This document shows positions 17,171 to 26,492 of a stretch of 64,000 nucleotides of DNA, piece by piece. A program made the position numbers and the translations under genes. Numbering within the stretch: the first letter of the stretch is position 1; the number at the start of each line of letters is the position of its first letter. The stretch is from Haladaptatus litoreus. GTDB lineage: Archaea; Halobacteriota; Halobacteria; Halobacteriales; Haladaptataceae. The stretch covers positions 1 to 64,000 of the forward strand of contig NZ_FTNO01000003.1 in the NCBI RefSeq assembly GCF_900156425.1, given 5' to 3'. The notes under the pieces were generated by a model. It was not told where the DNA came from and searched no databases. It saw only the letters and a list, made by a program, of their open reading frames with translations.

Positions 17171-18880
17171 TTACTGATCACCAGTCCTGTGACGAAGTGC
17201 ATATAATCCAGCTCCTACAACCCCAAGTAATGCGGTACCGATTCCGAATCCTGGTTGTCCGTCATTAGATATTGATTCTGTCGCAGTCGTTATTGCGTTT
17301 GGCGTCGATGTCTCTTTATCCGTCGATTTGGTAGTTGGTTCTACTGTGGTTGATTGAGTAGTGGTGTTTGTTGTTTTAACTGTAGATGTGTTCGTAGTCG
17401 TCTCAGTACTCTTCCGTTCCGTAGTGGTCATGGTTGTTTCCGGCTTGGATGTCGGTACTGTCCGTGTTTTCCCCTCGTCAGCAAATCTCTGATTACAATC
17501 TGGTGGAGAGTTACGGCCCGCATATGCGAGAAGATATGCATCCTCGCCTTGCCCGACGTCATCGGTTGCCTGATATACTGTCCCATCTCCAACTGCTGGA
17601 GGATATACACTCAACATTCCCGATGGCGCAATGTTCAACTGTGCTTCTCCAGTCGTTTTATCGAGTGCATAGAAACCTCCTTTTATTCCCTCTGACGGAG
17701 ACTCAGAGCAGGTTCGGTAGCGAGCGGCTGCATACAATCTCTTTGAATCCACGACCGGTGCACCAGCTAAATTGGCTGGCGTCTCGAATCGCCACTGTTC
17801 TTCGCCGGTGGTTCGATTGAGTGCAAAGACGGTTCCGACAGCATCAAGCGATGTATCCGTTTTTTCGTACCAGCCAAAATTCTCATTGCTGCGTGTAAAG
17901 ACGTATAGTTGTGATTCATCAACGGCTGGAGAACTCACATCGACTGTTCCTTCACGGACGGAAAGTGACTTCGTCCATTGTACAAATCCGTCAGCCGCTG
18001 AAAGCGCGCTTATTTCCGGCGGCATCTTTTCTGACTCTCCTCGGCTAACAAAATAAATTAACTCTCCATCGACAGTTCTTGGAAATCCACTAATTGCAGT
18101 GGGTACAGCTACCTGCCACTGGACTGCCCCCGAGTCGATATCATGTGCGATGATTTCATCTGTGCGGTCTTGATTAGAACCATCGACTGTATATGTGTAA
18201 AGATTGCCATTAGCAATACCGATCATACGCATCCTGTCCGTTATTTTCCACCGTGTCTCTCCTGCTGAAGCACCTAGTGCGACGATATAATCCCCTTGAT
18301 TAACAATCACTGTGTTGTCTGCGACGCTGAAGGCGCCAGAACGGAGGTCATCGCGCTTCCACACCTCTTTGCCAGTTTTCGCATCGAGTGCAAATACCCC
18401 TCCAACGACGCTATCTCCCGTATTCTCCTCACCTTCTCCTGCAACAAAGTACAAAATACCGTTTTCAACGGCTGGAGCGTCGTATACATTTCCATACTCT
18501 ACTGGGCGATCATATTGATCTCTCTCATCAGCAGGTCCATTGGTTGTCCATACATGTTCTCCTGTCTCTGTCTCGTAGGCCTTAACCGCACCCGCCAATG
18601 TCCGGTCATCGGTTCGTACACCAGTATAGACCAATCCATTCGCTACGGTAGGTGTTCCACTCATATACCCAACGTAGTTAGAGGTCCACTCGACGCCGAC
18701 TTCCTTAGCAAGTATTCCTTCTGATTGCGTTGATCGTGTACGCCCGCTTGTTCCCCAAGGACGAGGCCATTCTTCAACTGTTGATTTTGAGGACGAACTG
18801 GAGATCGCAGTAGCTGTGTAGTTTCCGATGAGCGCAGTAGTTGTTACTCCAACTGTTTTTACGAAAACTCTCCGGTTCAT
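17171..18880 (-). CDS. Secreted PQQ-like beta-propeller protein with PGF-CTERM anchor
   Basis: A 569-residue surface protein. The N-terminus (MNRRVFVKTVGVTTTALIG) is a Tat-like signal. Residues about 45-450 hold repeated propeller blades of the PQQ/WD40-like type (GLVYTGVRTDDRTLAGAVKA, VFALDAKTGKEVWKRDDLRS, TVFALNRTTGEEQWRFETPA, GFYALDKTTGEAQLN). A Thr-rich, probably O-glycosylated stalk of about 70 residues follows, then PGFGIGTALLGVVGAGLYAL and a basic tail, the PGF-CTERM sorting signal processed by archaeosortase. Ligand or partner unknown. It faces the FAD-oxidoreductase fragment and overlaps only that fragment's run-on frame. Confidence 0.8.
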   Translation of the reverse strand: MNRRVFVKTVGVTTTALIGNYTATAISSSSSKSTVEEWPRPWGTSGRTRSTQSEGILAKEVGVEWTSNYVGYMSGTPTVANGLVYTGVRTDDRTLAGAVKAYETETGEHVWTTNGPADERDQYDRPVEYGNVYDAPAVENGILYFVAGEGEENTGDSVVGGVFALDAKTGKEVWKRDDLRSGAFSVADNTVIVNQGDYIVALGASAGETRWKITDRMRMIGIANGNLYTYTVDGSNQDRTDEIIAHDIDSGAVQWQVAVPTAISGFPRTVDGELIYFVSRGESEKMPPEISALSAADGFVQWTKSLSVREGTVDVSSPAVDESQLYVFTRSNENFGWYEKTDTSLDAVGTVFALNRTTGEEQWRFETPANLAGAPVVDSKRLYAAARYRTCSESPSEGIKGGFYALDKTTGEAQLNIAPSGMLSVYPPAVGDGTVYQATDDVGQGEDAYLLAYAGRNSPPDCNQRFADEGKTRTVPTSKPETTMTTTERKSTETTTNTSTVKTTNTTTQSTTVEPTTKSTDKETSTPNAITTATESISNDGQPGFGIGTALLGVVGAGLYALRHRTGDQ

Positions 18881-19125
18881 TAGTATTTCTTGCTCTCTCG
18901 AACACCAGAATAAGCTTTGTGTGAAAAATATCCTGGAAATGAAATACTACTCCAACAAGATAGGTTCTATTTTATAATTTTGCCGATTGAACCATCCATG
19001 CATGATGATCGTCGGATGACCACAGATCAGTTCTTTAGTGGTTTCGAGGGCCGCCTCGAGAACTTCCAGCGATGTTTCGGACAGACCCGAAACGGTGATC
19101 GCCCTCTGTCCGAATTGTCACTACC

Positions 19126-19533
19126 GTGTCCATCACGGAAACGATGGGGACGCATACAATCGCGAACTCGAAAACACGTGAACTCATTGTCACACTTGAA
19201 CCCGGGCTTCTAACTCCTGAAGTTGTCTACGACGAAATCGGAAACTACGAAGATCTTATCGTTGAGAAATCAGGCATGGATACACATCGGGTCAAGCAGT
19301 TTATCGAACTACTCTTTCAGTATATCGACGTGGTTCCCGCAACAGACTTCTGCCCCTTCATTGAGCAAGCCAATGACGCGATTGGTGCGACAGACCCTGA
19401 CGATGTATTGTATATTGAATGTGCGCTCGCTTGTGAGGCAGGCGTCTGGAGCGACGACTCTGATTTCGATGAGCAAGGTCTGGTACCGGTGTATTCGACG
19501 AGTGACGTTATCACTTCATTCGACACAATTTAA
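19126..19533 (+). pseudogene. PIN-domain (VapC-like) protein lacking its first catalytic strand
   Basis: The frame matches haloarchaeal PIN proteins from SKTRELIVTLEPGLLTPEVV through VVPATDFCPFIEQANDAIGA, DPDDVLYIECALACEAGVWS and DDSDFDEQGLVPVYSTSDVI. The late acidic residues (DDVLY, DDSDF) are present, but the N-terminal strand that should carry the first catalytic Asp (DAN-type motif) is replaced by SITETMGTHTIAN. Nuclease activity is therefore doubtful. No antitoxin gene is recognisable upstream. It may be a remnant or a protein with a shifted N-terminus. Confidence 0.55.
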
Positions 19534-19614
19534 GAACGAGAATAGCAGCAAGCCACTGATCCCACAGAATGATGAGCGGCACCGAAACGCGCGCAGAAGA
19601 CAGATAATAAAAAT

Positions 19615-19731
19615 TCGGAGAATTGCGACTGCGATGGCCTCGGTGGCTTCCCCTGCTGGCCGTGCGTGCGAACGGGACGAAAGGAACTGCCGAACGAACC
19701 ACCACTTCAGCTCTTTGTATCCATAGCACGG
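19615..19731 (+). pseudogene. SWIM zinc-finger family, C-terminal scrap
   Basis: One frame gives NCDCDGLGGFPCWPCVRTGR followed by KELPNEPP and a stop near 19731. Nothing of the finger or N-terminus remains. It lies between the PIN remnant and the amidase gene. Confidence 0.55.
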
Positions 19732-19817
19732 TAAGTGATGTTCCGTATGTCACTGATGAGCGTAGGTGTCTATATCTTTATGCAGTTTGATGGCCTCCTC
19801 TTTGAAGGAGGAGAAGT

Positions 19818-21326
19818 ATGTCAACCACCGAATTTCAGTTGGAAGAGACCACTGTCGACGATATCCACCGAGCGTTTGAAGCAGGCGCTATTACGAGTCA
19901 CGAGCTCGTCCAACAGTATCTCGAACGGATCGAAGCCTATGACAAAGACGGACCGGCGCTTAACTCCATCATTCTGGTCAACGAACAGGCAACCACCCGA
20001 GCTGACGAATTGGATGCTAAATTTGATGACACCGGTGAATTCGTCGGCCCCCTCCACGGAATTCCCGTACTCGTAAAAGACGCGCTTGAGACGACTGATA
20101 TGCCGACGTCGTTTGGCTCAGAAGCCTTCGCAGACTACATAGCTGAGCACGATGCGACCGTTATTCGGAACCTTCGGGAAGCGGGAGCAGTTATACTTGC
20201 AAAAACCAATTTACCGGACTGGGCGACCTCTTGGTTTGGATTTTCGTCCATTACGGGCCGAACGAAGAATCCGTATGCGACGGATCGAGATCCAGGTGGC
20301 TCAAGCAGTGGGACTGGCGCTGCAGTAGCCGCCAATCTTGGTGCCATTGGTATCGGCACCGATTGTGGAGGGTCAATTCGTGTCCCCGCCTCGTTCGACA
20401 ATTTGGTTGGATTTCGTGTGACTCCTGGCCTAATCAGCCGGGAAGGGGTAAATCCTCTTGTCTCTCATCAGGATACGGCTGGACCAATGACACGAACCGT
20501 CAGAGACACTGCTAGATTACTGGATGTCTTGATTGGCTACGATCCGGACGACCCACTCACTGCTGTGACTGAACTCGAATCCATTCATGGTTCATACGTC
20601 GATCAGCTTATGCCAGACGCCCTCCGGGACGCACATATCGGTGTTGTCCGTAATGCGTTCGGTGACAGTGAGAACCCCAACGCAGCACCTGTCAACGATG
20701 TCATCGAAAACGCTCTCATCGCAATGCGCAACTCCGGTGCAAACCTAATCGATCCGATCGAACTCCCGAATCTCGACGATCATCTTGCACACACCATGTT
20801 GTACGTACTGCAGTCGAAGCGAGACATCAACGGCTTCTTGGCACAACGAGACGTCCCAGTCGAGACAGTTGACGAGCTCTATGAGACGGATCAGTACCAC
20901 GAACTGCTAGATCTTTTCATCGCATTTGTCGAAGATGGTCCTGACGACTTAGAGAACGAGGTTGAATACTGGCGAAGCCGAACAGCACAGTATACTTTCC
21001 AGCAAGAGATCCTCAATGTTTTTGCAGAGCATGATCTCGATGCACTGGTGTATCCAGATGTCCAAGTGATCCCACCATTAGAAAGTGAGATTCGAGAGGG
21101 CAAATACGAGACAATGACGTTCCCGACGAATACACTTATTTCATCTCAGTCGTTATGCCCTGCGATGTCAGTGCCTGCAGGATTCACCGATGACGGGCTG
21201 CCGGTTGGGATTGAATTTCTTGGAAGGCCCTATGATGAACCAACAGTGCTCGGGTTTGGCTATTCGTTCGAGCAGGCAACCCACCATCGACGGGCACCAG
21301 AGACCACGCCGTCGCTTTCGAAATAG
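19818..21326 (+). CDS. Amidase (amidase-signature family)
   Basis: A 502-residue cytoplasmic hydrolase of the amidase-signature family with a complete Ser-cisSer-Lys triad: Lys87 in VLVKDALE, the cis-Ser within GGSSSG (residues 161-165), and nucleophile Ser186 in GTDCGGSIRVP. It cleaves C-N amide bonds; family members act on small amides, acylated amines or Glu-tRNA amides, and nothing here fixes the substrate. Length is normal. It lies 460 bases from the end of the aminotransferase gene and 2 kb from the AOR/PxpABC island, so a part in amide catabolism is possible but unproven. Confidence 0.88.
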   Translation: MSTTEFQLEETTVDDIHRAFEAGAITSHELVQQYLERIEAYDKDGPALNSIILVNEQATTRADELDAKFDDTGEFVGPLHGIPVLVKDALETTDMPTSFGSEAFADYIAEHDATVIRNLREAGAVILAKTNLPDWATSWFGFSSITGRTKNPYATDRDPGGSSSGTGAAVAANLGAIGIGTDCGGSIRVPASFDNLVGFRVTPGLISREGVNPLVSHQDTAGPMTRTVRDTARLLDVLIGYDPDDPLTAVTELESIHGSYVDQLMPDALRDAHIGVVRNAFGDSENPNAAPVNDVIENALIAMRNSGANLIDPIELPNLDDHLAHTMLYVLQSKRDINGFLAQRDVPVETVDELYETDQYHELLDLFIAFVEDGPDDLENEVEYWRSRTAQYTFQQEILNVFAEHDLDALVYPDVQVIPPLESEIREGKYETMTFPTNTLISSQSLCPAMSVPAGFTDDGLPVGIEFLGRPYDEPTVLGFGYSFEQATHHRRAPETTPSLSK

Positions 21327-21329
21327 GGG

Positions 21330-21611
21330 ATGAAGCTCCGTCTCATTTCACTCAATGGTGATTTCTATCTTTGCTGCCATTCCCCGACTGCCAGAGAGGA
21401 AAACAAATTATCTTTTAAAAATCTCGAATATGATTGTGTCGACAATATAACCGACAACGGAACATTCGATATCTGCCCGTCGGACGACGAGCGTATCAGT
21501 GGCCCGTACACCGGCTACGACACGTACGGCACCGTCGATCACACCTACTGGACGTGTGAGGACTGTAGCGCGGAAGCCACTCGGAAAGGTGCACTCATCG
21601 ACTGCTGCTAA
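21330..21611 (+). CDS. Small Cys-containing hypothetical protein
   Basis: A 93-codon frame whose second half has a probable zinc-binding pair (YWTCEDCSAEATRKG) and ends DCC; an earlier Cys sits in TFDICPSDDE. The first 30 residues (LNGDFYLCCHSPTAREENK) look less protein-like, so an internal start is possible. It begins three bases after the amidase stop, which could mean co-transcription. Function unknown. Confidence 0.35.
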   Translation: MKLRLISLNGDFYLCCHSPTAREENKLSFKNLEYDCVDNITDNGTFDICPSDDERISGPYTGYDTYGTVDHTYWTCEDCSAEATRKGALIDCC

Positions 21612-21633
21612 CCCATCTACACTTTTCCATTTA

Positions 21634-21770
21634 TGTCAAGTAAAACGACACTATCCGATATGGCCGCCCTCACCGACGAACTCGACACAATGTTCAATGA
21701 CGAATTCGGTAGTGTGATCGCCGGTGAGAAGTGTCGTATCGCCCAGAGGCCGAACAATGAGCTTGTCTAA
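21634..21770 (+). CDS. Tiny hypothetical protein (45 residues)
   Basis: ATG at 21634 to TAA at 21770 gives SSKTTLSDMAALTDELDTMF, NDEFGSVIAGEK and a short polar tail. It is acidic and helical in prediction by eye. No family is recognised and it may be the remains of a larger gene. Confidence 0.25.
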
Positions 21771-21790
21771 CTAAGAGAATGTATGTGAAA

Positions 21791-23176
21791 TCAGGCACCG
21801 GCCGCTCGATCACTACTCTCGGCCTCAATCGCATCAACAATGATATCCATCCCGACTTCCGCCTGCGCGTCGGTAAGAACGAGCGGCGGCAGGAGACGGA
21901 GCACGTTCCCGTACTGCCCGGCCTTCCAGACGAGGACGCCGTTCTCGTAACACCGCTGCTGGATTCCAGCTACGAAGTCGCCTGCGTTCCGGACGTCGCC
22001 GTCCTCGTCGACGAACTCTGCCCCGATGAAAAGCCCCCTCCCGCGCACGTCGGCGAGGAACGAGTTGTCCGCGCCGACCTCACGGAGACGGCTGCGGATA
22101 TACTCGCCGAGGTCGCGCGCGTAGGCGAGGAGGTCGTGGGACTCGATGTACTCGATGGAGCGGAGGCCGGCCTCCATCGCTGGGACGTGACCGCGGTAGG
22201 TGCCTGCGTGGTCGCCCGACCCCCACGTATCGAGATCTTCGTGGTAGATGGTCGCAGAGAGCGGCAGACCGATACCGCCGAGCGCCTTGGCTGTGGTAAT
22301 GACGTCAGGGGTGACGTTGAAGTGGTCGCTCCCCCACCACTCGCCGGTACGGCCGAGACCGGCCTGTATTTCGTCGACGACCAGAGGTATCTTCGCTTCG
22401 TCGGCGATGTCTCGGAGCCCGGAGAGAAATCCCTGTGGCGGAACAACGATACCGCCTTCGCCCTGGATGGGTTCAACGAAGATACCCGCCGGATTAGCGA
22501 GGCCGCCGTAGGGATCTAGTACGGTGGCACGAACCTCGGCGAGCGCGTCTTCGACGGCTTCTTCAGGGTCCTTCGCTTGTTGGAACGGATACGGGTACGG
22601 TGCATGGACAACGTCTGGAAGGAGCGGTGTGTAGGGAGCTTTGAACTTCTTGTTGGCTGTGAGGCTCATCGCACCGCTTGTCGCGCCGTGGTAGGCGTTC
22701 CGGAACGCGACCAAACCGTTGCCCTCCGTATTGTACTTCGCGAGTTTGATGGAGGCCTCGATAGCGTCGCTACCCGTCGGGCCGCCGAAGACGACCTTGC
22801 TATTGCCAGCAAGATTTCCTGGCGCGATGGCATCGAGTTTCTCGATGAGGTCAAGACGGGCTTCGGTGGGGAAGTCGACGGTGTGGACGAGCTTGTCCGC
22901 CTGTTTATGCATCGCCTCCATCACGTAGGGGTTCGCGTGACCAACGTTGAGGACGCCGATGCCCGCGAAGAAGTCCAGATAGGTGTTGCCGTCGACGTCG
23001 CGGATGGTTGCACCTTTCGCCTCCTCGAAGGCGATAGGGATGTTCTCTGGATAGGAAACGGCCGCGCTATCGATTTCGCGCTGCTTCTGTAACAATCGTG
23101 TTGTCTTTGGTCCGGGGACGCTCCCGACGTCTGGGGCGCCGTCGAAATGGAGTTCGTGAATACTCGGTCCGACCAT
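21791..23176 (-). CDS. Class III (omega-type) PLP aminotransferase
   Basis: A protein of about 461 residues of the acetylornithine/GABA/ornithine aminotransferase superfamily. Visible motifs: [20 protein letters not shown], the phosphate-binding [48 protein letters not shown], the PLP-stacking [13 protein letters not shown] and the Schiff-base Lys in [13 protein letters not shown]. Such enzymes move the omega-amino group of GABA, 5-aminovalerate or similar to 2-oxoglutarate, giving a semialdehyde. The divergent neighbour is an aldehyde oxidoreductase, which fits oxidation of that semialdehyde. I prefer the start [11 protein letters not shown] at 23176 over an ATG eight codons upstream. Confidence 0.88.
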   Translation of the reverse strand: MVGPSIHELHFDGAPDVGSVPGPKTTRLLQKQREIDSAAVSYPENIPIAFEEAKGATIRDVDGNTYLDFFAGIGVLNVGHANPYVMEAMHKQADKLVHTVDFPTEARLDLIEKLDAIAPGNLAGNSKVVFGGPTGSDAIEASIKLAKYNTEGNGLVAFRNAYHGATSGAMSLTANKKFKAPYTPLLPDVVHAPYPYPFQQAKDPEEAVEDALAEVRATVLDPYGGLANPAGIFVEPIQGEGGIVVPPQGFLSGLRDIADEAKIPLVVDEIQAGLGRTGEWWGSDHFNVTPDVITTAKALGGIGLPLSATIYHEDLDTWGSGDHAGTYRGHVPAMEAGLRSIEYIESHDLLAYARDLGEYIRSRLREVGADNSFLADVRGRGLFIGAEFVDEDGDVRNAGDFVAGIQQRCYENGVLVWKAGQYGNVLRLLPPLVLTDAQAEVGMDIIVDAIEAESSDRAAGA

Positions 23177-23229
23177 GCGTAGCCGAAGGAAGCCGGACAA
23201 TAAATAACTTTACCTCGAGTGAAAGAGAT

Positions 23230-23262
23230 ACAGTACAGATACCTCATAGAATGTTGTACTGT
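23230..23262. promoter_or_regulatory. Inverted repeat in the divergent aminotransferase/AOR promoter region
   Basis: ACAGTACA (23230-23237) and TGTACTGT (23255-23262) form a perfect 8-bp inverted repeat with 17 bases between. It lies in the 159-base region between the two divergent starts, about 75 bases before the AOR ATG. The size and spacing suit a dimeric regulator; which one is unknown. Confidence 0.4.
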
Positions 23263-23335
23263 GTTCAAGGAATAAAAAACCTCATGAATAGATACTAATG
23301 AAGTTTTATTACGCCAGGTTCACATCTATTCCTGC

Positions 23336-24982
23336 ATGCTCCACACGACTGGCCCACTGCTCTCCATCGATCTGGATGCCCAAACAACAGAGGTAGAAGA
23401 GATAGACGACGTGTTGGCGGCGTTCATCGGTGGCCGAGGGGTCGCTACCCGACTTATCTCCGATCGCGTTCCGTTCGACGCAGACCCGCTGGGACCGGAG
23501 AACCGTCTTGTGTTCACGACCGGTCCGATGCAGGTGTCGAACATGAGTTTCACAGGGCGGATGAACGCGACGGCCGTTTCGCCACTCACCGATGGGTTGC
23601 TGTCGTCGAACGCTGGCGGATTCATGTCCCGAAACTTTGCGGACACGGGGTACAGTGCCATCGAGTTCGCTGGCGTGAGCGATGACCTCATCATCGTTCA
23701 CGTCACCGATGAGGGCGTCGAGTTCGAAGTGGTGCCAGACCTCGAAGGTGCAACTGTCTCGGAAACGTGTACGTATATCAATGACGAGCACGGCCTCAGT
23801 GCCGAACACGTCGCATGTATCGGGCCGGCTGGCGAGAACCTCGTCCGCTTTGCGTCTATCATGACGACAGAGGAGCGGGCGTTCGGCCGCGGGGGACTCG
23901 GTGCAGTCCTCGGGTCGAAGAACGTCAAGGCAGTCACATTCACTGGCGACTCCCGTCCGGATATCGAAATTCCCGCCAGTCAGATGGAGATCCACCGCGA
24001 GGCCGCGACTGACAACCACATCATGAAACGGCAAGGGACGGTCGCCGTCATGGATCTGGCCAACGAGGTGAACGGGTTACCATCGTACTATTTCTCCGAG
24101 CAGTCGTTTGAGGGTGTCGAGGGAATCAACGGTGATTCGGTCGAGGCGAAAAAGTACAAGAAAGGCACCTGTTCGGCCTGCGCGTTTGCTTGCAAACTCC
24201 CGACACGGGACGAAGAGCGTGGCGTCGAGACGGAGGGCCCCGAGTTCGAGGTGGCGATGGCGTTCGGTTCGAACTCTGGCGTGGACGACATCGTGGACGT
24301 GATGAAGTCCAACGAGCTGTGTGACGAACTCGGCCTCGATGCCATCTCCGCGGGGAACACCGTTGCCGCGTACCTCGCGGCGGAAGACGAGTTCGGCAAC
24401 CGAGATCTCATCTGGGACGTCGTCGAACAAATCGCCTATCGCGAGGGCGTCGGCGATGATCTCGCCGAGGGTATCGATCGGGTCGCCGCCGACCTCGACG
24501 TCGAAAACTGGACGGTGAAGGGACTCGACTTCGCCGCCCATGAGGGGCGTGTCCTCCACGGTCAGGGGCTCTCGTACGCGGTGGCGAACCGTGGCGCCGA
24601 CCACATGTATGCAACGTTCTATTCGGTCGAATATCCACTCGTCGACAAAGATGAGGCGATGCCCCCGGACGGCTTCGACGGAAAGCCGGAACGCCTTGTT
24701 GAACGCGAAAATCTGATGGCCCTGAACGATGCTGGTGTCGTCTGCAAGTTCTCACGGGATTATATGAACCCCGAGCGCTACGAGATGCTGTTCGACGCGG
24801 AGTTCGAGGCGCTCTTGGCGGTTGGCGGCCGCATCGTCGAACTCGAACGACATTTCAACAATCAACGCGGATTCGACCGGGACGACGACCGGCTCCCCTA
24901 CGACCTCGACGGCTTTGAGGACGCGCTAGACGCGTACTACGATGTCCGCGGTTGGAACCATGACGGAACCATCCCCGACTAA
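23336..24982 (+). CDS. Tungsten-dependent aldehyde:ferredoxin oxidoreductase family enzyme
   Basis: A 548-residue AOR-family protein, slightly shorter than the usual 600. It has the tungstopterin-binding EERAFGRGGLGAVLGSKNVKA segment, the [4Fe-4S] ligands Cys279, Cys282 and Cys286 in CSACAFAC, the fourth Cys470 in GVVCKFSR, and the closing NQRGFDRDDDRLP motif. It oxidises aldehydes to carboxylates, passing electrons to ferredoxin. Beside an omega-aminotransferase, a semialdehyde such as succinate semialdehyde is a likely substrate by inference. The N-terminus lacks the short leader of many homologues. A TTTATTA element lies about 30 bases upstream. Confidence 0.88.
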   Translation: MLHTTGPLLSIDLDAQTTEVEEIDDVLAAFIGGRGVATRLISDRVPFDADPLGPENRLVFTTGPMQVSNMSFTGRMNATAVSPLTDGLLSSNAGGFMSRNFADTGYSAIEFAGVSDDLIIVHVTDEGVEFEVVPDLEGATVSETCTYINDEHGLSAEHVACIGPAGENLVRFASIMTTEERAFGRGGLGAVLGSKNVKAVTFTGDSRPDIEIPASQMEIHREAATDNHIMKRQGTVAVMDLANEVNGLPSYYFSEQSFEGVEGINGDSVEAKKYKKGTCSACAFACKLPTRDEERGVETEGPEFEVAMAFGSNSGVDDIVDVMKSNELCDELGLDAISAGNTVAAYLAAEDEFGNRDLIWDVVEQIAYREGVGDDLAEGIDRVAADLDVENWTVKGLDFAAHEGRVLHGQGLSYAVANRGADHMYATFYSVEYPLVDKDEAMPPDGFDGKPERLVERENLMALNDAGVVCKFSRDYMNPERYEMLFDAEFEALLAVGGRIVELERHFNNQRGFDRDDDRLPYDLDGFEDALDAYYDVRGWNHDGTIPD

Positions 24983-25093
24983 GCGGTGCCAGAAAAATAG
25001 CGGGATGAACAAACGGACGGTTCGTCGATGGTTTTCATGTTGGGCTCAGAGAAGTATGCGGATGCGTTCGACGGCGGGAACAGAAGACTGGAA

Positions 25094-25342
25094 TCAGTCG
25101 ATTTCGAGTTCCACGAGGTCGTCACCGGCATCGACTTCTGCTTCGTTCTCTGCTAAGAATTTGAGTACTGTCCCGGCTTCGTCTGCTTTGATATCGTGGA
25201 AGTTCTTCATCACACCCACGAGGCCGACGACGTCACCCGCTTCGACTGAATCACCTTCCTCTGCATACGCTGGTTCTTCTGGGTCGGATCGTCGGTAAAA
25301 GACGCCGGGCATTGGCGACGTGATGATAGTTTTCTCTGCCAT
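25094..25342 (-). CDS. Biotin carboxyl carrier protein (biotinyl domain)
   Basis: An 82-residue stand-alone biotinyl domain from ATG 25342 (MAEKTIITSPMPGVF). The target Lys46 lies in GVMKNFHD, a variant of the usual AMKM but typical of single-domain carriers that work with KipI/KipA-type carboxyltransferase genes. The hydrophobic core pattern (GDSVEAGDVVGLV, AGTVLKFLAENEAEVDAGD) is complete. A TATATAG element is about 33 bases upstream, so it has its own leaderless promoter although it follows pxpC. The partner is probably the biotin carboxylase encoded at 30592. Confidence 0.85.
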   Translation of the reverse strand: MAEKTIITSPMPGVFYRRSDPEEPAYAEEGDSVEAGDVVGLVGVMKNFHDIKADEAGTVLKFLAENEAEVDAGDDLVELEID

Positions 25343-25517
25343 TTGCTTGAAGATTGGTAGCAACTCCTACCCACATATAGCTTTCCCATGATACTATACC
25401 AGAGACAAATCAGCAGAGGATTTTATAATACGTATCCGACATTGCAGTTCAATTTTGACTGCTGTTCGGAAATGGAGAAACATCCGTGCCGAAAAAAGTG
25501 GGATTGGAGTAGCCGAC

Positions 25518-26492
25518 TCACTCGGAGAGTGACGCCCGAATCGCTTCGAGATGTTCGTCGTTCTCCGCGCGAGCCTCAACTGCCTCATCGACGTCGACCG
25601 CTTCGAAGGTGATGGTTCGGTGGGTTCGTGCTTGTGCCAACTTCCCACGGTCGATGCTGATGACCGTCCCCACGGTCGCGTAACCGCCGCCCGTGACAGC
25701 GTCGCGCATCAGAACGATGGGTTGGCCGGCCATCTGGATCGAGCCGACGGGATAGCCGAGGTCGACCACGTTCGTCGGGTCGGGACCTGCCCCGAACGGC
25801 TGTTCGCGCTCCTCGAACATCGATTCGATGTCTTCACCCTCGAGGCGGTAGCCGACGCGGTTCGCTTCGTCGCTGACTTTCCACTCGGTTCCGAGGAATC
25901 GATCTTTCCCCTCGTCGGTCAGTCGATAGTCACATAGGCCCATCACGACGCGAATCGTGTTGTCGTTGGCGTAGTCGGGAACGTACTCGTCATCGATTTG
26001 CGAGCCGACGAGGGTTGTTCCGTCGTCGGTGTCGCCGATGGGAAGTTCATCACCCTCTTCCAGTTCGCGCCCCTCGTGCCCGCCGATACCGATGAGGGTG
26101 TACGTCGAACGACTCCCCATTATTTTCGACACGTTGATGCCGCCGGCTACCGCGAGATATGACCGGACACCCTCGGTGGCGAACTCACACGAGAGCACGG
26201 TTCCGGCCTCGACCTGGACGGCCGTCCACTGGGGCATAGAGTCGCCATCCAACTTGGGAGACATTGCTGCGCCAGTGATGGCAACGACGGTATCCTCGGT
26301 GAACTCCATATCCGCCCCCGCGTACGTCATCTCCAGCGTGGCAGCATCCTCGTTGTTGCCGACCAGGTAGTTGGCCACCTTGTGTGCGTACTGGTCCATC
26401 GCGCCGGACGGCGGCATCCCGATGTGATAATTACCGTACCGGCCGCTGTCCTGAACCGTGGTCGAGAGCCCCGGTTCGAGTATCTGAATCAT
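25518..26492 (-). CDS. pxpC: 5-oxoprolinase subunit C family (KipA / biotin-dependent carboxyltransferase-like)
   Basis: A 324-residue protein of the KipA/PxpC family: GLSTTVQDSGRYGNYHIGMP, PSGAMDQYAHKVANYLVGN, AVAGGINVSKIMGSRSTYT, GYPVGSIQMAGQPIVLMRDA and VTGGGYATVGTVISIDRGKL near the C-terminus. With PxpA and PxpB this forms an ATP-dependent enzyme opening 5-oxoproline to glutamate; related complexes may act on other cyclic amides. Its start overlaps the pxpB stop (TGATG), showing tight coupling. The family is also annotated as urea-amidolyase-like carboxyltransferase, which fits the biotin genes here. Confidence 0.88.
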   Translation of the reverse strand: MIQILEPGLSTTVQDSGRYGNYHIGMPPSGAMDQYAHKVANYLVGNNEDAATLEMTYAGADMEFTEDTVVAITGAAMSPKLDGDSMPQWTAVQVEAGTVLSCEFATEGVRSYLAVAGGINVSKIMGSRSTYTLIGIGGHEGRELEEGDELPIGDTDDGTTLVGSQIDDEYVPDYANDNTIRVVMGLCDYRLTDEGKDRFLGTEWKVSDEANRVGYRLEGEDIESMFEEREQPFGAGPDPTNVVDLGYPVGSIQMAGQPIVLMRDAVTGGGYATVGTVISIDRGKLAQARTHRTITFEAVDVDEAVEARAENDEHLEAIRASLSE

